Assembly (NCBI GenBank): GCA_963779735.1
Contig: CAVZZJ010000010.1
Span: 62,001 to 126,000 of the forward strand
Length of the DNA stretch: 64,000 nt
Direction: 5' to 3'
DNA from: Bog-473 sp963779735
GTDB lineage: Bacteria; Actinomycetota; Acidimicrobiia; Acidimicrobiales; RAAP-2
In this document: piece after piece, positions 43,329-51,864 of the stretch
How positions within the stretch are numbered: position 1 is the first letter of the stretch
How the letters are laid out: each line of letters opens with the position of its first letter
Notes under the pieces: model-generated
Databases searched by the model: none
Seen by the model: only the letters and a program-made list of their open reading frames with translations
Told to the model about the DNA's origin: nothing
Position numbers and translations under genes: made by a program

Positions 43329-43375
43329 CGACACTACTCCACCCTGGCATTCAGTGCCACGGTCGAGTAGTGTCG
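43329..43375. promoter_or_regulatory. Symmetrical divergent promoter with central TGGCAT-TCA-GTGCCA operator
   Basis: Outer arms CGACACTACTC (43329-43339) and GAGTAGTGTCG (43365-43375) are perfect inverted copies. Each contains a -10 hexamer TAGTGT, one per strand. The inner palindrome TGGCATTCAGTGCCA (43345-43359) supplies the -35 of each promoter (TGGCAT plus, TGGCAC minus), in both cases 17 bp from the -10. The plus promoter lies seven bases before GTG 43381 (leaderless); the minus one serves the SDR gene. Confidence 0.7.
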
Positions 43376-43380
43376 CCCCC

Positions 43381-45087
43381 GTGAGGAGCAGTGTCACCCC
43401 CGTGGGGGAGTCGGAGACGCTCACCGGGCCACCGCTGCGGGACGCCTCGGGCATCGGCGCCCTCACCCTCGGCGGCGTCCTCACCGAACGGTGTGCACGG
43501 TTCGCCGACAACGAGGCGCTCGTCTTCGACGACCCGCTGCTCGGCGGCGCCACCGTCAGGTGGCGATATAGGGAGTTGGAGTCCCACGCCCGGCGCATCG
43601 CCAGGGCACTGCTGGCGACGGGCGTCGGGAAGGGTGCCCGGGTCGGCGTGCTCATGGGGAACAGACCCGAGGCGGTGGCGTCCCTCTTCGGCGCGGCCCT
43701 CGCCGGTACCGTCGCGGTGCCGCTGTCCACGTTCTCACCGAAGCCGGAGCTGTCCTATCTCCTCGCGCACGCCGACATCAGCGTCCTCCTGCTCCAGACG
43801 GCGATGGGCGGCCACCGCTTCGCAGCCGATGTCGCCGAGCTGTGTCCGCTCGCCACCGGAGGCCTGCCGATCGCCGATCCCGCCTACCCGTACCTGCGCC
43901 ACGCTGCCGCCCTCGGTCCGGAGCAGGACGCGTGCGGCATCGCTTCGTGGGAGTCGTTCCTGCAACGCGGCGACACGGTGGACGACGCGCTCCTGACCGC
44001 CGCCGCCGCCCAGGTGCACCCGTCGGATCTCGGGACCATCATCTACAGCTCGGGAACGACCGCCCATCCAAAGGGGGTGCTGCACAACCACCAGGCGGTA
44101 GCGCTGCAGTGGTGGGTGCAGGCGGGACTGTTCGGCCGCGACGAGTCGACCCGCGTGTGGTGCGCGTTGCCGCTCTTCTGGACCGCCGGCCTCAATCTGG
44201 CGATGGGCGCAACCCTCGCGGCCGGTGGGACGTGGGTGATGCAGGAGATGTTCGAGCCCGCCCACGCGCTGCGGCTCATGGAGCGAGAGCACGTGACCGA
44301 GCCGCACACGTTCGCGCACCAGGCTCGTGCGCTCGAGGAGCACCCCGACTGGCCCTCGACGGACCTCTCCTCGTGCACCCGTGTGTTCGGCAAGTCGGTG
44401 TTCACCCGGCACCCAAGCGTGAAAGGCGACACGAGCTGGAACATGCCGGTGGGTTACGGCCTTTCCGAGACGTCGTCGTCCGTGACCGGATTCCCCTTCA
44501 CGACGCCGCGTGCGGTGCTGCGCAAGGGGAGCTACGGGCGCCTGTTGCCCGGCAACGAGCTACGGGTCCTCGACCCCGAGACCGGCTGCTTCCTGGGCCC
44601 CGATGAGGAGGGAGAGCTCATCGTGCGCGGGCCGACCCTGATGGAGCACCACGTCAAGCGGACACGCGCCGAGTGTTTCGACGCCGACGGCTTCTACCAC
44701 ACCGGCGACCTCGGCTCCTATGACCGGGACGGGTGCGTGTACTTCGGCGGACGTCGGACGGAGATGATCAAGACCGGAGGCGCCAACGTGTCGCCGGCGG
44801 AGATTGAAATCCAGCTGCATGCGTTCGAGCCAATTAAGCTGGCGCGTGCGATCGGCGTCCCCGATGAGCGCCGTGACGAGATCGTGGTGCTGTGCGTCGA
44901 GCTCAAGGAACGGGCCACGGCGACCGAGGAGGACATCACGTCGTTCTTGCGCCAGCGGCTGGCGAGCTACAAGGTGCCCAAGCGCGTGCTGTTCTTCGGC
45001 GAGGGCCAGATCCCGATGAACGGCAATGGCATGAAGGTGCAGAACAAGCAGCTTCTGGCCATGGTGCTGGAGCGACTGAGCCAATGA
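43381..45087 (+). CDS. Acyl-CoA synthetase (AMP-forming)
   Basis: 568 residues from GTG 43381, whose -10 element TAGTGT is seven bases upstream. ANL-family motifs are all present: the P-loop-like IIYSSGTTAHPKGVLHNH, YGLSETSSSVTG, the hinge region FYHTGDLGSYDRDGCVYFGG with the adenine-binding Asp, and the catalytic Lys in NGNGMKVQNKQ. Activates a carboxylic acid as acyl-AMP and then acyl-CoA. The VOC gene overlaps its stop (ATGA) and a Rieske oxygenase follows, so the three form an operon. Substrate chain or ring is unknown. Confidence 0.93.
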   Translation: MRSSVTPVGESETLTGPPLRDASGIGALTLGGVLTERCARFADNEALVFDDPLLGGATVRWRYRELESHARRIARALLATGVGKGARVGVLMGNRPEAVASLFGAALAGTVAVPLSTFSPKPELSYLLAHADISVLLLQTAMGGHRFAADVAELCPLATGGLPIADPAYPYLRHAAALGPEQDACGIASWESFLQRGDTVDDALLTAAAAQVHPSDLGTIIYSSGTTAHPKGVLHNHQAVALQWWVQAGLFGRDESTRVWCALPLFWTAGLNLAMGATLAAGGTWVMQEMFEPAHALRLMEREHVTEPHTFAHQARALEEHPDWPSTDLSSCTRVFGKSVFTRHPSVKGDTSWNMPVGYGLSETSSSVTGFPFTTPRAVLRKGSYGRLLPGNELRVLDPETGCFLGPDEEGELIVRGPTLMEHHVKRTRAECFDADGFYHTGDLGSYDRDGCVYFGGRRTEMIKTGGANVSPAEIEIQLHAFEPIKLARAIGVPDERRDEIVVLCVELKERATATEEDITSFLRQRLASYKVPKRVLFFGEGQIPMNGNGMKVQNKQLLAMVLERLSQ

Positions 45088-45548
45088 GCGAGAGCGGACA
45101 GCCCGTGCTCCGCCACGCGGACCTCTTCCACACGGGAATCGTCGTCGATGATTTAGCCTCCGCCAAGGAAGAGCTCGGTGAGCGGCTCGACGTTACGTGG
45201 CGAGAGGGTGGCGCCAACGTCAGGATGCTCACCGACGAGGGCGGACGCACGGTCCGAACGGCCTACGCGCTGTCGCGCGAGGGGCCACACCACGTCGAGC
45301 TGTGCCAGTCGATAGAGGGCACGCTGTGGACCGCCACCGCTCCGGGCCAGGCGCACCACCTCGGCTACTGGGTGGACGACGTGGCCGCCACCTCCGCCGC
45401 ACTGCTACGGCTCGGTTCCGGGAGGATCGCCAGCATCGTCATGGCCGACGATGCACCGCCGATGTGCGCGTACCACCGAACGAGGAACGGGCTGTGCGTC
45501 GAGATCGTCGATCGGGCCATGCAGCCAGTGCTGCTGCCAAGGGACTGA
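45084..45548 (+). CDS. VOC (glyoxalase-fold) family protein
   Basis: 154 residues starting within the acyl-CoA synthetase stop codon. Two beta-alpha-beta-beta-beta modules are suggested by LFHTGIVVDDLASAKEELGE and HHLGYWVDDVAATSAALLRL. Metal ligands fit His in LFHTGIV, His in GPHHVEL or AHHLGYW, and Glu in NGLCVEIVD. Members are epimerases, lyases or ring-cleaving dioxygenases; the reaction is undetermined. Confidence 0.82.
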   Translation: MSESGQPVLRHADLFHTGIVVDDLASAKEELGERLDVTWREGGANVRMLTDEGGRTVRTAYALSREGPHHVELCQSIEGTLWTATAPGQAHHLGYWVDDVAATSAALLRLGSGRIASIVMADDAPPMCAYHRTRNGLCVEIVDRAMQPVLLPRD

Positions 45549-45591
45549 CTAGCGGCGTGATGGCGTCACGAGTGGAAGTCGAGGTTCGAAT

Positions 45592-46971
45592 GTGACCACC
45601 GCAGACAGGGGGCCGAGGCCCGGAGAGCTGGGCGACATCGCCCGTGGCGAGCGCTTCTACCAGCAGCTGCTCGATCAGGAGAGCCGACCGGTTCCCGTGA
45701 GCCTCCGCGCAACGTCGATCGGCCACACAGAGCCCGTCGACATCGCCCCGGCCCGATACTTCGACCCTGAGTTCCATCGGCTCGAGGTCGAGCGGGTCTG
45801 GAGCCGTGTGTGGCAGATGGCGTGCCGAGAGGAGCAGATCCCCGAGGTCGGCGACACGCTCGTCTACGACATCGTCGACTGGTCGCTCATAATCGTGCGC
45901 ACTGCGCCGGACGAGATCCGCGCGTTCCACAACTCTTGCCTGCATCGCGGAACGCAGCTTCGAACCAGGCCCGGTCGGGTGACCGGATTTCGCTGCCCCT
46001 ACCACGGGTTCACCTGGAACTTGGACGGCACGCTACGCGAGATCCCTTGCGCGTGGGACTTCCCGCAGATCGACCAGGCGAGCTTCTGCCTCCCCGAGGC
46101 ACGAGTCGGCACGTGGGGTGGGTTCGTCTTGGTGAACCTCGACGCGCAGGCGCCACCGCTCGAGGAGTACCTCGAGGACCTGCCGTGGCATTTTGCCGAC
46201 TGGCCCCTGGTGGATCGCCACCTCTCCGCGCACGTCGTCCGCGTGATGCCGTGCAATTGGAAGGTGGCGCTCGAGGCGTTCATTGAGGGGTACCACACGA
46301 TGGCGGTGCACCCGCAACTACTCCCTATGGCGGCCGATTCGCTGACCGAGTACGACGTCTACGGGCCGCACGTCAGTCGGATGATCACCGCCGTGGGTGT
46401 CAGCAGCGAACACCTCGGCCAGCAGCTCGACGACGCCGAGATCGTGCGGGCGATGCTCGGCTCACGCGATGCCGACGTCACCGTCGAACCCGGGTCCAAT
46501 GCCCGGAGGGCACTCGGCGACCGACTGCGCGCATCGTTGCGGACCCGTACGGGCCGCGACTACTCTCTCGTCACCGACGCGGAGCTGCTCGACGGAATCG
46601 AGTACTTCCTCTTCCCCAACTTCATGCCGTGGGCGGGGTTCCTGACGTCGTTCACCTACCGCTTCCGTCCGAACGGTCACGACCCCGACTCCTGCGTGGT
46701 CGACATCATGGCGCTCGAGCCGATCCCCGAGGGTGGCCCGCGCCCGCCGGCCGCGCCGACGCGTTACCTCGGCCCGGAGGAGAGCTGGGCCGATGCGGCC
46801 GGGCTAGGCGTCTTCGGGCGCGTGTTCAACCAGGACAGCTCGACGTTCGGGCGCGTGCAACGCGGGCTCCATGCCTCGGTGAAGCCGAGCACCAACCTGG
46901 CGCGCTACCAGGAGAGCCGGATCCGTCACTTCCACGCCACGCTCGACCGCTACCTCGCTCGGATCGACTAG
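45592..46971 (+). CDS. Rieske non-heme iron oxygenase, alpha subunit
   Basis: 459 residues from GTG 45592. The Rieske cluster site is CLHR and, 16 residues after its His, CPYHGF. The mononuclear iron site is in NWKVALEAFIEGYHTMAVHP (two His ligands). The N-terminal catalytic domain and C-terminal half are both complete. Such oxygenases hydroxylate aromatic rings or demethylate or oxidise steroids and amines. No ferredoxin or reductase gene adjoins, so electrons must come from elsewhere. Its TAG stop lies at the left edge of the IS630-like insertion. Confidence 0.92.
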   Translation: MTTADRGPRPGELGDIARGERFYQQLLDQESRPVPVSLRATSIGHTEPVDIAPARYFDPEFHRLEVERVWSRVWQMACREEQIPEVGDTLVYDIVDWSLIIVRTAPDEIRAFHNSCLHRGTQLRTRPGRVTGFRCPYHGFTWNLDGTLREIPCAWDFPQIDQASFCLPEARVGTWGGFVLVNLDAQAPPLEEYLEDLPWHFADWPLVDRHLSAHVVRVMPCNWKVALEAFIEGYHTMAVHPQLLPMAADSLTEYDVYGPHVSRMITAVGVSSEHLGQQLDDAEIVRAMLGSRDADVTVEPGSNARRALGDRLRASLRTRTGRDYSLVTDAELLDGIEYFLFPNFMPWAGFLTSFTYRFRPNGHDPDSCVVDIMALEPIPEGGPRPPAAPTRYLGPEESWADAAGLGVFGRVFNQDSSTFGRVQRGLHASVKPSTNLARYQESRIRHFHATLDRYLARID

Positions 46972-48588
46972 TGCAGCGGCAATGAAGGTCGGCAGGCAAA
47001 CTACACCCTTGTATTTTGACGCGCAGTCGCGCATGATGTAGAGGTTGGAGTTGGCGCGTTGAAAGAGGACGTGCATGGCTCGGCCAGCGGAAGTGTTCGT
47101 CAGGACGTTGCGCGGCAAGGAGCGGCGTTGGCTGCGCTCGCTTCGACGGCGAGGCACCGAGTTCGCCTCGGCCGTGATGGTGCGCAGAGCGCAGGTGATC
47201 GACATGTCCAGGCGTGGCTACAGCGCTGCTGAGATCGCCGACGCCCTCGACGCGACGGGCGATTGGGTGCGCAAGGTGATCCATGAGTTCAACGACATCG
47301 GACTCGAGGCCCTCGTGCCAGCGTGGGGTGGGGGCAGGCCAAAAGTGATCACCGACGAGATCCGCGCCCGCATCATCGACATCGTCGACTCACGCCCCCA
47401 AGAACTCGGCGAGCCCTACACGACCTGGTCGCTCTCGCACCTTCGTACCTATCTGATGCGTGCCGGCGTGGTGAAGACGATCTCGAAAGAGCGCCTGCGG
47501 GTGATCCTCCTCGAAGAGGGCCACACCACCCAGTCCACCAAGGGCTGGAAGCACTCGCCTGACCCCGAGTTCTCCACCAAGGCGGCGCGGCTGCGACGGT
47601 TGTACGCGGCGGCCGAGTCCGGACGCCTCGACGGAGTGCTGGTGTGCTTCGACGAGCACGGCCCGGTCACCCCCACTCCCAAAGGTGGGCGGGGCTGGTG
47701 GAGGCGCGGCCGCCCTGGGCGCATCCGGGCCAACTACCGAAAGCCTCACGGAGTGGCCCACTTCTTCGGTGTCTATGACGTAGGGGCTGACCAGCTCTTC
47801 GGCCGGCTGGTACTTCCGCAAGGGAGCCGACCATGTGATCGCCACCTTAAAGATGATTCGGGCCCGTTATCCGGGTCAGCGCATCTGGGTGATCCAGGAC
47901 AACCTGTCCTCGCACTGGACCAACGAGGTGCGCACGACGGCCCGCCAGCTGTCGATCACCTTGGTGCCAACGCCCACCTACGCCAGCTGGCTCAACCGCA
48001 TCGAGTGCCACTTCGGGGTGATGGTCAAGGCTGTCTTCGCCGGCTCGGACTTTTTGGACCACGAAGAGATCCAGGCCGCGGTGTCCGCTTACCTGCGGCG
48101 CCGCAACGTAGAAGCCCGCCGGAACCGGGACGAACGCCGGGCCGCTCAACAGGTACGTCGCCTGCGCCGACGCCGGGCCGCCCAGCGCCTCCGCCCTGTG
48201 GCCTGAGCTGTCCCATAGCATCGCCTTTGTGGCCATCCCCGAGCGAGCACGCCTCGAACTCGAACGACGCCTCGAGGCGCACCGAAAGGATCGCTGGCCC
48301 TCACTAAAAGAGGCTCGGGTCCGCTTCCACGCCCCCTACGCCTATGTCGAGGCCACCATGCCTGACGATTACGACCAGCCGCTGTTCCGACTGCGCTGGA
48401 CCGGTCACCCCCAACAAAAGTGGGCCTTCGCCATATGGCTGGCAAGCAAGGACGGCTACGAGAGATCGGTGCTACCCAGTGGCTCGCTCGTTGGCACGGT
48501 GGAAGAGGCGATGGACTGCGCATGCGGTCTCTATCTCGGTGACATCAGTGCGTGGCAATTACCCCGTCAACGTTCCGCGCCTCGCCAC
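46971..48588 (+). mobile_element. IS630-like insertion, inferred limits at two TA dinucleotides
   Basis: The transposase region is bracketed by TA at 46969-46970 and TA at 48589-48590, the usual target duplication of IS630/Tc1-type elements. The ends GTGCAGCGGC and, on the other strand, GTGGCGAGGC agree at 7 of 10 positions, so terminal repeats are weak. Removing the segment brings the convergent Rieske and SnoaL genes together in a shared GACTAGTC. The exact ends are uncertain because the downstream small gene may or may not belong to the element. Confidence 0.5.
47075..48206 (+). pseudogene. IS630-family transposase, frameshifted
   Basis: DDE transposase. The N-terminal HTH region is RGYSAAEIADALDATGDWVR, the first catalytic Asp is in VCFDEHGPVTP, and after YDVGADQLFGR the frame changes. 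WYFRKGADHVIATLKMIRAR and the second and third catalytic residues (VIQDNLSSHW; NRIECHF) are in the +1 frame, ending at 48206. One extra base near 47809 (or two missing) breaks it. Some IS630 members use programmed frameshifting, but I see no classic slippery sequence here. Confidence 0.85.
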
Positions 48589-48591
48589 TAG
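48229..48591 (+). CDS. Hypothetical protein accompanying the IS630-like element
   Basis: 120 residues from GTG 48229, 22 bp after the transposase stop. Contains RFHAPYAYVEATMPDDYDQP, LRWTGHPQQKWAFAIWLASK, and DGYERSVLPSGSLVGTVEEA followed by MDCACGLYLGDISAW. I recall similar proteins beside actinobacterial IS630-type transposases, but cannot confirm it here. No catalytic motif recognised. Its last codons overlap the convergent SnoaL-like gene by 4 bp, at the presumed right end of the element. Confidence 0.6.
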   Translation: MAIPERARLELERRLEAHRKDRWPSLKEARVRFHAPYAYVEATMPDDYDQPLFRLRWTGHPQQKWAFAIWLASKDGYERSVLPSGSLVGTVEEAMDCACGLYLGDISAWQLPRQRSAPRH

Positions 48592-49025
48592 TCATCCTTG
48601 GCCGTCGGTTTGGGCCGGCGCGGGTCGTGCGGCTTGCCCGAGTCCGCCCCACCGTGGCGGCGAAGAAACGTCATCTTGCGGGTTTCGAGGCGCCAGCCGT
48701 TCTCCGTGCGGCGGTAGGTGTCGCTGTACCAGCCCATGCGCATGTGGTGGTTGGTCTGGTCGATGAAGAGCAGCGGCACTTGACCCGAACCCGTGTCGCC
48801 ATCGAGCTCGAGGACGGGCGCACCCGTCAGGAAGAGGCCCTTCGGTGCCGCCTCCACCAGGGCGGGCCAGTCTTCGAGCCCGTAGGTCTCCCCAAAGGCG
48901 CTGTAGGTGCCATCGGGGGTGAAGACGCTCTCCATGATCTGGTGGATATCGCCCTGCGTCATCTTGAGTGCGTAAATGGCGCAAAGCTGCTCCAGCTCTA
49001 CGACATCCTCGATCGGTAAATCCAT
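48588..49025 (-). CDS. SnoaL-like (NTF2-fold) protein
   Basis: 145 residues from ATG 49025, with AAGGAG upstream. Typical start MDLPIEDVVELEQLCAIYAL with KMTQGDIHQIMESVFTPDGT; closing YSDTYRRTENGWRLETRKMT. The NTF2-like fold is shared by ketosteroid isomerases, scytalone dehydratase and ring-hydroxylating dioxygenase beta subunits. A C-terminal basic tail (GKPHDPRRPKPTAKDD) is extra. Last gene of the minus-strand catabolic group. Confidence 0.8.
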   Translation of the reverse strand: MDLPIEDVVELEQLCAIYALKMTQGDIHQIMESVFTPDGTYSAFGETYGLEDWPALVEAAPKGLFLTGAPVLELDGDTGSGQVPLLFIDQTNHHMRMGWYSDTYRRTENGWRLETRKMTFLRRHGGADSGKPHDPRRPKPTAKDD

Positions 49026-49082
49026 CAGCGTCAACGCTCCTTTCAAATTGTGCGAACCGAGACCGCCCCGGTGTCACGGGCC

Positions 49083-49496
49083 TCAGCCCACCTCCTTCGC
49101 TCTGCGCTCGAAGTCGTCGCGAACCTCCTGTGGCCGGATGTCGTTGAGGGCCCACACGACGCAGAACTCCATTCCTGCGGGATCCCGCATGACGACCCAG
49201 CGGCCCGGGTGGTCGGCCCACGACGGATCGACCATCGTCGCCCCCAGTGCCAAGAGCCGATCCACTTCCGCGTCGAGATCGTCGGTATGGATGTCGAAGT
49301 GGACGCCGGCCGTCCCCGTTCCGACATCTTGGACGGTGATCCTGTTCGGCGGCGCGGCGTTTTCCAGGATGTGGTACTCAGCCAGGCGCGTCGGCGTCGG
49401 CGTCGCACCCAAGGCCGCCGACCAGAAGGCGACCGTCTGGTCGCGAACGTCGGACGGAGCGTCGATCACGAAGGTGCTCAACAGGTTGCGATGCAC
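49083..49496 (-). CDS. VOC family protein
   Basis: 137 residues from GTG 49496 (GAGAGG seven bases upstream). Pattern: NLLSTFVIDAPSDVRDQTVA and FWSAALGATP, TGTAGVHFDIHTDDLDAEVD, then DPAGMEFCVVW. His in VHFDIH and Glu in GMEFCV fit metal ligands of the glyoxalase fold. Precise reaction unknown. A TGGCAC-containing promoter-like sequence lies about 90 bp upstream. Confidence 0.8.
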   Translation of the reverse strand: MHRNLLSTFVIDAPSDVRDQTVAFWSAALGATPTPTRLAEYHILENAAPPNRITVQDVGTGTAGVHFDIHTDDLDAEVDRLLALGATMVDPSWADHPGRWVVMRDPAGMEFCVVWALNDIRPQEVRDDFERRAKEVG

Positions 49497-49584
49497 GACA
49501 ACCCCTCTCTGCCATGGACTGGCAAGCTCGGAAACGGTGATGGCGAGCCGAAGGCGTCGCTGCATTGGACTCCCACCGGTGAGA

Positions 49585-49611
49585 CTCTACAACCACGTGC
49601 ACGAGGTGCCA
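49585..49611 (-). promoter_or_regulatory. Possible TGGCAC-type operator/promoter before the VOC gene
   Basis: On the minus strand TGGCAC (49606-49611) is followed after 16 bp by TAGAGT. The 15-bp unit 49597-49611 matches TGGCAC-N3-GTGCCA at the right arm fully and at four of six positions in the left arm. Weaker member of the palindrome set. Confidence 0.4.
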
Positions 49612-49690
49612 TGGGGGGGACGCGGGACAAGGGGGCGTCGGTCGATGGCGAGGTCGGCGTTGCGCGATGCGGTCGTCGGCCGAAGGGAGG

Positions 49691-50443
49691 TCAGGAGCCG
49701 ACGCCGCCGTCGACGGCGATGGCCTGGCCGGTGAGGAATCCGGGGGCCTCCTCACACAGCCATAGCGCCACCTCGGCGATCTCACTGGCCTCCGCCAGGC
49801 GCCCGGTGGGATTCGTCGAGACGAGGCGATCGATGAGCTCGGGCGACATCGAACGGCGGAACATCGGGGTGTCGACGGTTCCGGGGCAGATAGCGTTCAC
49901 CCGCACGCCGTGAGGTGCGTACTCGCGCGCGGCGGCGCGGGTCAAGCCGACGACGCCGTGCTTGGCGGCGGTGTAGGCCGGCACGGTCGGCGCCGCACGG
50001 AGCCCGGCCACCGAGGCGCAGTTTACGATGGAGCCGCCGCCAGCCTTGACGATCTCGGGCAGCTCGTAGCGCATGCAGGACCAGGTGCCGGTGAGATCGA
50101 CCGCGATCACCCGGTTCCAGTTCTCCATGGTGCACTCGGCGGTGGGTTTGCCGTGCTCGCCGTCAACGCCGGCGGCGTTGAACGCGGCGTCGAGGCGCCC
50201 GTAGGTTGCGATTGCCCCGCCCACCGCGTCACGGACGGTATCGTCGTCGGTCACGTCACAGGGGAAGAAGGTGCATACCCCCAACCGGCGTAGCTCCGCC
50301 TCGACGTCGCGTCCGGCCTCCTCGTTCACGTCGGCCAGCACGGTCGCATACCCGCGACGCACGAAGGCCTCCGCCGCGGCCCGGCCGATGCCCGAACCGG
50401 CACCGGTCACGAAGACGACTTTGCGTTCCTCGGCTCCGTCCAT
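49691..50443 (-). CDS. SDR family oxidoreductase
   Basis: 250 residues, the classical SDR length. Cofactor loop VVFVTGAGSGIGRAAAEAFV; Asp in VLADVNEEAG suggests NAD(H) rather than NADP(H). Catalytic Asn-Ser-Tyr-Lys appear in AFNAAGVDGEHG, IVNCASVAGLRA and PAYTAAKHGVVGLTRAAARE. Probably oxidises an alcohol group of the pathway intermediate. Follows the amidohydrolase gene by 51 bp on the same strand. Confidence 0.92.
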   Translation of the reverse strand: MDGAEERKVVFVTGAGSGIGRAAAEAFVRRGYATVLADVNEEAGRDVEAELRRLGVCTFFPCDVTDDDTVRDAVGGAIATYGRLDAAFNAAGVDGEHGKPTAECTMENWNRVIAVDLTGTWSCMRYELPEIVKAGGGSIVNCASVAGLRAAPTVPAYTAAKHGVVGLTRAAAREYAPHGVRVNAICPGTVDTPMFRRSMSPELIDRLVSTNPTGRLAEASEIAEVALWLCEEAPGFLTGQAIAVDGGVGS

Positions 50444-50494
50444 CGCTCCTCAGCTCTCGATCGTTTCCGTTCGGCGTCCCAACAGACCAGTTGG

Positions 50495-51766
50495 TCAGGC
50501 CGCCGTGCGACTTGCCCGTGGGGGGAGGCGGTCGATCACCAGGGCGCCGTCGCGGATGACGGCCTTCAGCACCTCGTTCGGGCGTGCGAGCAGGGACAGA
50601 TCGGCGAGAGGGTCGCCGTCGATGATGATGAGGTCGGCCATGGCCCCCTGCTCGACGACACCCACGCTGGCCGGGGGATCGAGCAGCAGCTGGCCGGCGT
50701 TGCCGGTGCCCCACCGCAGCACGTCGACCGGCGACAAACCGTCGATCTCGCCGTAGTAGGCGAACTCGCGGCCGTAGTTGCCGACCTGGTGGTCGAGCGG
50801 ATCGTCCTTTATCATGTTGCGGAACACACCGCTGTAGTCGTCTCCGATCAGGATCCGGACGCCCGCCTGCTGCGCCAGCGGGAGCATTGCGCGCACGTGG
50901 TCGTAGTGCGCCCGCGTCACGCCGAACTGCTCGGCATACCCGACCTCGAGCAGGCTCCACAGATACACGAGGCTGGGCACCCAGAAGGTTCCCGCCTCGA
51001 CCATCTTCTCGATGCACTCTTCGTCGATCTCATCTCCGTGGTCGAGGATGTCGACCCCGAGCTCAATGCACTCGAGCATCATCTCCTTGTCGGCAACGTG
51101 CGCCCGTACCTTGGCGCCGCGCTCGTGCGCGGTGTTCACGATGGCGGAGATCTCGTCCCGCGCCATGTTGCGCGTCGTGCGGCTCGGGATCCCGTGGCCG
51201 GCGCTGGCCATGATCTTGATCGTCTCCACGCCGCGGCTGATCTCCTGGCGGACGAGCTTTCGCAACGCGTCGGGACCGTCGTCGCAGAGGTCAAGGCCCG
51301 CTGTCTGGTAGGGCTTCCACCAGCGCGAGCGGTTGTTCATGTCACCCGTCGTGCCGATGTGGTGGCCACAGGCGCGGATGCGGGGGCCCGGAATGATCTC
51401 CTGGGCGATGGCCATCTTCAGCTGGACGTCGATGTCGTGCGCGCAGGCTGCGCCGACGTAGCCGGTGAAGCCGCTCTCGAGCAGGACGCGGCAGGTGCGC
51501 ACGCCGATGGCCATCATGACGCCGGGCGGGAGTTCCTTGCCCGGCTTCTCGCCCGCGAAGATGTCGAACTTGTAGAAGTCCGGATGCAGGTGGCAGGTGA
51601 TGAGCCCGGGCATCAGCGTCCTGCCGCCGACGTCCACGACGTCTCCCGACACCTCGCGCGGCGTGTCGTCGATCGCCACGATACGGTCCCCGTCCACGCT
51701 CACGGTATGCCTGCCCGGGAGCACCTCGCGACCGTCGAAGACCCTTGCGTTCGTCAGCACCAACAT
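50495..51766 (-). CDS. Amidohydrolase family protein (imidazolonepropionase-like)
   Basis: 423 residues from ATG 51766, with GGGAGG upstream. Metal site HxH in MPGLITCHLHPDFYKFD; further metal-ligand candidates in KVRAHVADKEMM and DILDHGDEIDEE; Asp in RILIGDDYSGVF; C-terminal beta-sandwich closure GVVEQGAMADLIIIDGDPLA. Fits the amidohydrolase superfamily that hydrolyses C-N bonds, as in prolidase-like and imidazolonepropionase-like members. The substrate is unknown; context suggests a catabolic intermediate. Confidence 0.88.
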   Translation of the reverse strand: MLVLTNARVFDGREVLPGRHTVSVDGDRIVAIDDTPREVSGDVVDVGGRTLMPGLITCHLHPDFYKFDIFAGEKPGKELPPGVMMAIGVRTCRVLLESGFTGYVGAACAHDIDVQLKMAIAQEIIPGPRIRACGHHIGTTGDMNNRSRWWKPYQTAGLDLCDDGPDALRKLVRQEISRGVETIKIMASAGHGIPSRTTRNMARDEISAIVNTAHERGAKVRAHVADKEMMLECIELGVDILDHGDEIDEECIEKMVEAGTFWVPSLVYLWSLLEVGYAEQFGVTRAHYDHVRAMLPLAQQAGVRILIGDDYSGVFRNMIKDDPLDHQVGNYGREFAYYGEIDGLSPVDVLRWGTGNAGQLLLDPPASVGVVEQGAMADLIIIDGDPLADLSLLARPNEVLKAVIRDGALVIDRLPPRASRTAA

Positions 51767-51788
51767 CGGAAGTCCTCCCTTGACGTAT

Positions 51789-51803
51789 CGGCACGGCATG
51801 CCG
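51789..51803. promoter_or_regulatory. CGGCA-CGGCA-TGCCG palindrome upstream of the amidohydrolase gene
   Basis: Perfect 5-bp arms around five bases, 23 bp before the start codon. Related to, but weaker than, the TGGCAC-N3-GTGCCA set (5 of 6 and 4 of 6 positions). Confidence 0.35.
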
Positions 51804-51864
51804 GGAATGGGGCGGATTGGGACACCGTCTTTTCCTGCATGTCGCCTGGCAACAGCATCGCGGG

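Noticed and set aside
47790..47840. Programmed frameshift in the transposase
   Set aside because: No slippery heptamer such as A6G is visible, and the shift is +1; a simple indel explains it.
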